64,000 bases of DNA from Amblyornis subalaris. Its lineage: Eukaryota; Chordata; Aves; Passeriformes; Ptilonorhynchidae. Positions 59,971-64,000 of the stretch are shown here, in pieces (positions within the stretch are counted from its first letter, which is position 1; every line of letters starts with the position of its first letter). The stretch lies in assembly GCA_018881555.1 (NCBI GenBank), contig JACAXG010000027.1, positions 8,401,412-8,465,411 on the forward strand, read 5' to 3'. The position numbers and the translations under genes are program-made. Below the pieces are notes generated by a model that did no database searches, had not been told where the DNA came from, and saw only the letters and a program-made list of their open reading frames with translations.

Positions 59971-60480
59971 GGGGAGGGGCGCGGTCCGGGGGCGGGGGGG
60001 CCGCGGGGGGGCGCTGTGGGGCCGGGGGGGGCGGCTGGAGGGAGCGGGAACTGGGGAGCAATTGGGGGAGCTGGGGGACAGCTGGGGGAGATGGGACTGG
60101 AGGAGCTGGGGTTGGGATTGGGGGTGCAGCTGGGGGAGATGAGGTGGGACTGGAGGGGGGCAGTTGCAAAGGTCGGGACCTGACTAGGGGTCAACAGAAG
60201 TGTAGGACTGGAGGAGGTGGGGGACACTCACAGAGCTCAGGGGAGGCGGGGGGGGGGCAACTGGAGATATTAGGGGGCATCTGAGGGAGCTGGGATGTGG
60301 CGTTAGGGGGCCAGGAGGACAAACGCAGAGGTCGGAAGAGCTGAGAGGCAGTTTGGGATGCAGAGGGCAGTTAGGGGAGCTGAGGGGCAAGTGGAGGTGT
60401 GGGACTAGAGGAGGCATTTGCAGAGGTCAGAACTGGGGGAGCAACTGGAGGTACTGGGGGGCAGCTGGGGGCAGGAGGTT
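59971..60480. repeat. G-rich, purine-rich degenerate minisatellite upstream of BBS2
   Basis: The plus strand has dozens of runs of three to seven G separated by short spacers. Recurring units resemble gctgggggag, ggactggagga and gcagttgg. Many windows fit the G-quadruplex pattern G3+N1-7 repeated four times. It adjoins the BBS2 CpG island. Confidence 0.8.
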
Positions 60481-61203
60481 AGAGATAATTGACCCCCTGG
60501 GCAGCCGCAGTGGCCCCCAACACCCACATCGCCATCTCAGTCCCAGCTCCTCTGCAGAGTCAGCACCCGGCTGGGAACAAGGGGTGTCTCTTCTCTGTAG
60601 CCAGCCCCCTCACCTCACCCCTTGCTGCCCACCAGCTGCCACACTTGCCCTTACACCTTCCCTACAGCCTGGCACTTACATGTAAACTAGGAGTATCTCC
60701 AGCTGAGAAGCTGCCAGCCAGTAAAACCCAACCCGGAGTTACAAAGCCCTGTGCAGCCAAAAGCACAGCCTCAGAACATCATTGCTGCTGCTATATGGGA
60801 TTATGCACTGGCTCATACGGAATTCAGCCATTGGAGCACTGGGAGGAGGTTGGAGATCGGGGGGACAGGTGGCAAACTGCCACAGAGCCACAGTGTAAAC
60901 ACTGATGCCGGTCCCCATCCCGGTGTGGATTTTGGTATGTAGACCCTCATGGATCTCCCTGCAGTGCCCGCTCCCTGTCCAGACACAGGCTGGATAGGAA
61001 AACCCTGACTCAAGGTCATGACTTTAGAAATTCTCAAATTATTTTAGGTTTAAGAAATATTTTAACAAGATAATCCTCATGGGTGCTGTAAATACACCAT
61101 CCTCTCTGACAGTGCCCGAATCCAGCTCGCATCGACTTGCCATCCACTGGAACATTATCACCCCCATCGCAGCAAGAGGCAGGTTTGGAAAAGGATGCAC
61201 TGG

Positions 61204-61221
61204 AACAACAACAACAACAAC
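61204..61221. repeat. Short (AAC)n microsatellite
   Basis: About six perfect aac units, otherwise unremarkable. Confidence 0.9.
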
Positions 61222-61731
61222 GCTCTTCCTTCCCTGCAGAGGTTACTGGATTGAGGCAAAGATTCATTTATTTCTAGGAGGGCTGGCAGGCGCATCCCAG
61301 TTGGCATTTCCTTGTACGTTGGCCGAGCCCTGGCCGGCAGTGGCGTCCCTGCCCTGCATGCGAAGGAGGGCTCTCAAAAGCAGCACTCGAGCAGGGATCA
61401 TGCGATTCTGAATGTGACAACCCCCTTTTTCTCTTTCTTTAATTGTTTTTACCAAGTTTCTCTGGCAGCTCTATCAATGTGCCATTATACTTGTGGATAA
61501 CGAGGCGGCAATTGCGTGCGGCATATTAAGGAGGGTGTTTTTTCCCCTTTGTGGCTCTGTTTCGGGTGAGCGTTGGTGTCAGTGCCAGCCGTGCAGAGGG
61601 TCTCCCCTCCCTCATGCTGGTTTGGGAACCAGAGCACAAAGGCAAAGCACCGGCGTGAACTCAGGCACACAACAGGGTGTTGATCTAGGCCAGCAAACAC
61701 TGCCATCCTCGCAGGGAAAATCGTAGCATTC

Positions 61732-61800
61732 TAGAAAGGTTTAGGTTGGAAAGGAGTTTAAAGATCATCTAGTTCCAACCCCACTGCAATGGGCAGGGAC
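61732..61800 (-). mobile_element. CR1 LINE 3' end fragment, about 70 bp
   Basis: It reads ggtttaggttggaaaggagt, then aagatcatctagttccaacc and ccactgcaatgggcaggga: the minus-oriented CR1 terminus in the region right of BBS2. Confidence 0.85.
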
Positions 61801-62593
61801 AAAATCCCCAGTTCTCCTCCCAGCAGTGCTGAGCATCACTCTGCTGGGCTCCACAAACCCAGTGGAGCAAAATGGGGGAAAACCTGAGTTTAGAGACCTT
61901 TTTAAGCTGGTAAAATTATAAATAGATGGAATTTTCAACTTCTTGCTCAATATGTATGATTTGAGCTGTAAATATTATTTTGCATCACTAATTATGGTAT
62001 TGGGTTTGGCATGTCTGCAACACGGTTAAATTACAGCTGCTGCTTTGAATCAGCTGGCTCTGAAACTCTTAATATTGAAATTGTGGCTTTTAGCACTCAT
62101 TTGCCTTCGTTTGAAAGGCCCATCATCTATAACATAAAATATATTTATTTCATAAATAAAATAATCAAACATAATAAAATATATTTACATCTAAATGTAC
62201 AGTATCTGGTCCTGAGTCCTGAGCAGCCCTCAGGACAGGGGTCCTTCCCTTTGGCCACTTTTACAAGGGGGAAAATCCCATAAAATCCATGTTGAGCCTC
62301 TAGGTTTCACTGCTGCACACCATCCTGAGACCAGGATCGATGTGACTGTACTCGAGGGATTATTCAGCTTCTTCACTAGAGCAGGGGTCTTAAAATCCAG
62401 CAGGAGATCATCACCATCCTCCTTCCTGGCTACTCTGCACAGGCTTGGCAAGGCAATGCCCTGTGAGAAATATTTGCTCTTTTCTAGCTCCTAATAACTT
62501 TCTAGCTCCTATAATACTTTAATATAACATTGTTTAAGCCAATATTACTTAACATAATGCAATTTAATATAATAAAATATTGTATAATAAATC

Positions 62594-62759
62594 ATATAGA
62601 TATGGATACAGATATAGATATAGAGATAGAGATAGAGATATAGAGATATAGATGATATAGATATAGATACAGATTAGATAGAGATAGAGATAGAGATAGA
62701 GATAGAGATAGAGATAGAGATAGAGATAGAGATAGAGATAGAGATAGAGATAGATATAA
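62594..62759. repeat. (GATAGA)n / (GATATA)n microsatellite
   Basis: A degenerate gatata/gatgat left half is followed by a nearly pure run of about 13 gagata units from about 62,675 to 62,752. The minus-strand YLYLYL frame across it is an artefact. Confidence 0.95.
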
Positions 62760-64000
62760 TCAAACATGTCTGGCAGGGGTTGCTGGCTTTCTAGGCAGGT
62801 TACATGGAGAAGCTGTCCATGACAGCACAACATGTGCGAGGATTGTCACACACCCAGAAGCTGTTTCTTGCAAAGACTTCAAATCTAACCAAAAATTCAC
62901 AATGCCTTTATCTGCCTGGCAGAGGAATGCTGAGTTTGGGAAAATGTTGGTAAAAATAACCATCCCCTGCCTTCAAGGAAGGGATAATATGGCTGGAAGG
63001 AGTGGGGAGGGATGAGCAATTACATCTGCACACTGATGTACTTCTCAAAATGAAGAATGAGCCTGTCTGCGGGGGCTTTTCTTTCCCCATCCCAGGTTTC
63101 CTGCCCCAGCTGAAGCAGTATTTCCCCCCCCCCATCCTACGCCCATCCCTGGCATGGGAGATGCTTTTGGATGGGCGTGGAAAGAGCTGTTGTGCCAGAT
63201 CCTGCCTTTACAGCTACACTGCTCTCCAGGGAGGCAGGATCCAGCAGAGCAGCTGCGTGAATCATTCCCAGGATAGACAACAAGGATCTCTGGATCTCAG
63301 GCGCAAGGCTATAAAGACATCAAGGAAAATATCACATCCTTTTGTTTCACACCTTTATACCGAGGGGCTTGGTGTTTTCTTTGCAAGCTCAGGCAAGTGT
63401 CTACTTGACATCCCAGGGAATTACTCATCCCCTCTACTCTTGGCTTCTAATTAGCAACTAAAGGGGAATAAAATAATTAAATATGCCCAAGGTAACGATA
63501 CTTGGAAACTTTGGGTCACGTTTCAGCCAGGGAAGGCNGCAAGTAGTTGGAGCAGGTGAGTTTGAAGTCTGTGGGAACCTGAAAGACACAAAAGGGAAGG
63601 AAAGATGTAAGGGGGGGNAAAAAAAGAAAACCAAAGAAAAAGAATAAAGTCCAAATTGTACACTGGGAAAGCATTAGATTGGTGAGTTAAAATGATGCCT
63701 AGAGTTAAGGTGATGCTTAAAGCCTGTCGGGCAGGTGCCAGCAATGTTGGGTGAGGTGNGGCATATCTGGGGAACCCCTTTCCCAGGAGAGTGTGCAGGG
63801 ATGCTGGGCAGCCTCTGACCCACCAGTTTTCGGCTTTCACAGGTGGAGGACAAGGTAAATTCAAGCCTTTTTATTTCCCAGNCAAAGCTTGGTTGGTCCT
63901 CACCCCCTTCCTTCCCTTGGGGGCTGCAATTCAACCCTTGTTAGACCTCGAAGTAATTCCCATTAACATTTATGAGAATTTCATGATCAAAAGAGGAATC

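Larger units (their letters stand above)
60481..64000. other. Region upstream of BBS2 without a recognisable gene
   Basis: Apart from the (AAC)n, CR1 and GATAGA repeats, no coding exon was recognised. In particular no cysteine-rich metallothionein exon was seen, although that family follows BBS2 in human. Confidence 0.55.

Noticed and set aside
62564..62833. Minus-strand YLYLYL repeat protein
   Set aside because: Translation of the GATAGA microsatellite.

Overview
The window looks like avian nuclear DNA. Four vertebrate genes with canonical exon-intron structure can be rebuilt, intergenic distances are short, CpG-island promoters are present, and the only recognisable interspersed repeats are CR1 LINE 3' ends. 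The gene order AMFR - NUDT21 - OGFOD1 - BBS2 matches the block known from human 16q12-q13, which from established knowledge corresponds to chicken chromosome 11. The species cannot be fixed from this sequence.

Layout: (1) 197-18,359, minus strand: the first ten coding exons of AMFR (gp78, an ER ubiquitin ligase). The CUE and p97-binding exons lie beyond the left edge. (2) 20,301-27,296, minus: complete NUDT21 (CFIm25, 7 coding exons, 227 residues). (3) 27,582-36,655, plus: complete OGFOD1 (ribosomal prolyl hydroxylase, 13 coding exons, 537 residues). It is divergent from NUDT21, with 285 bp between the two start codons. (4) 41,263-59,835, minus: complete BBS2 (BBSome subunit, 17 coding exons, 721 residues), convergent with OGFOD1. 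(5) 59,836-64,000: the BBS2 CpG island, then a G-rich tract, a hexanucleotide microsatellite and a CR1 fragment, with no recognisable gene. All exon boundaries were derived by hand. The reading phase closes across every junction, and predicted lengths agree with the recalled human lengths.

The four genes are housekeeping genes in different pathways: ER-associated degradation, alternative polyadenylation, translation-associated hydroxylation and ciliary trafficking. Nothing in the sequence shows that they act together beyond the shared NUDT21/OGFOD1 promoter.

Points worth a second look: an unexplained coding-like open frame on the opposite strand inside an AMFR intron (5,561-6,049); a 39-bp tandem duplication that copies the OGFOD1 exon 1 splice donor in frame; two GC-AG introns (OGFOD1 intron 6, BBS2 intron 2); a 171-bp tandem duplication between the OGFOD1 and BBS2 3' ends; and a duplicated segment flanking AMFR exon 5. 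I found no evidence of a new multi-gene system.
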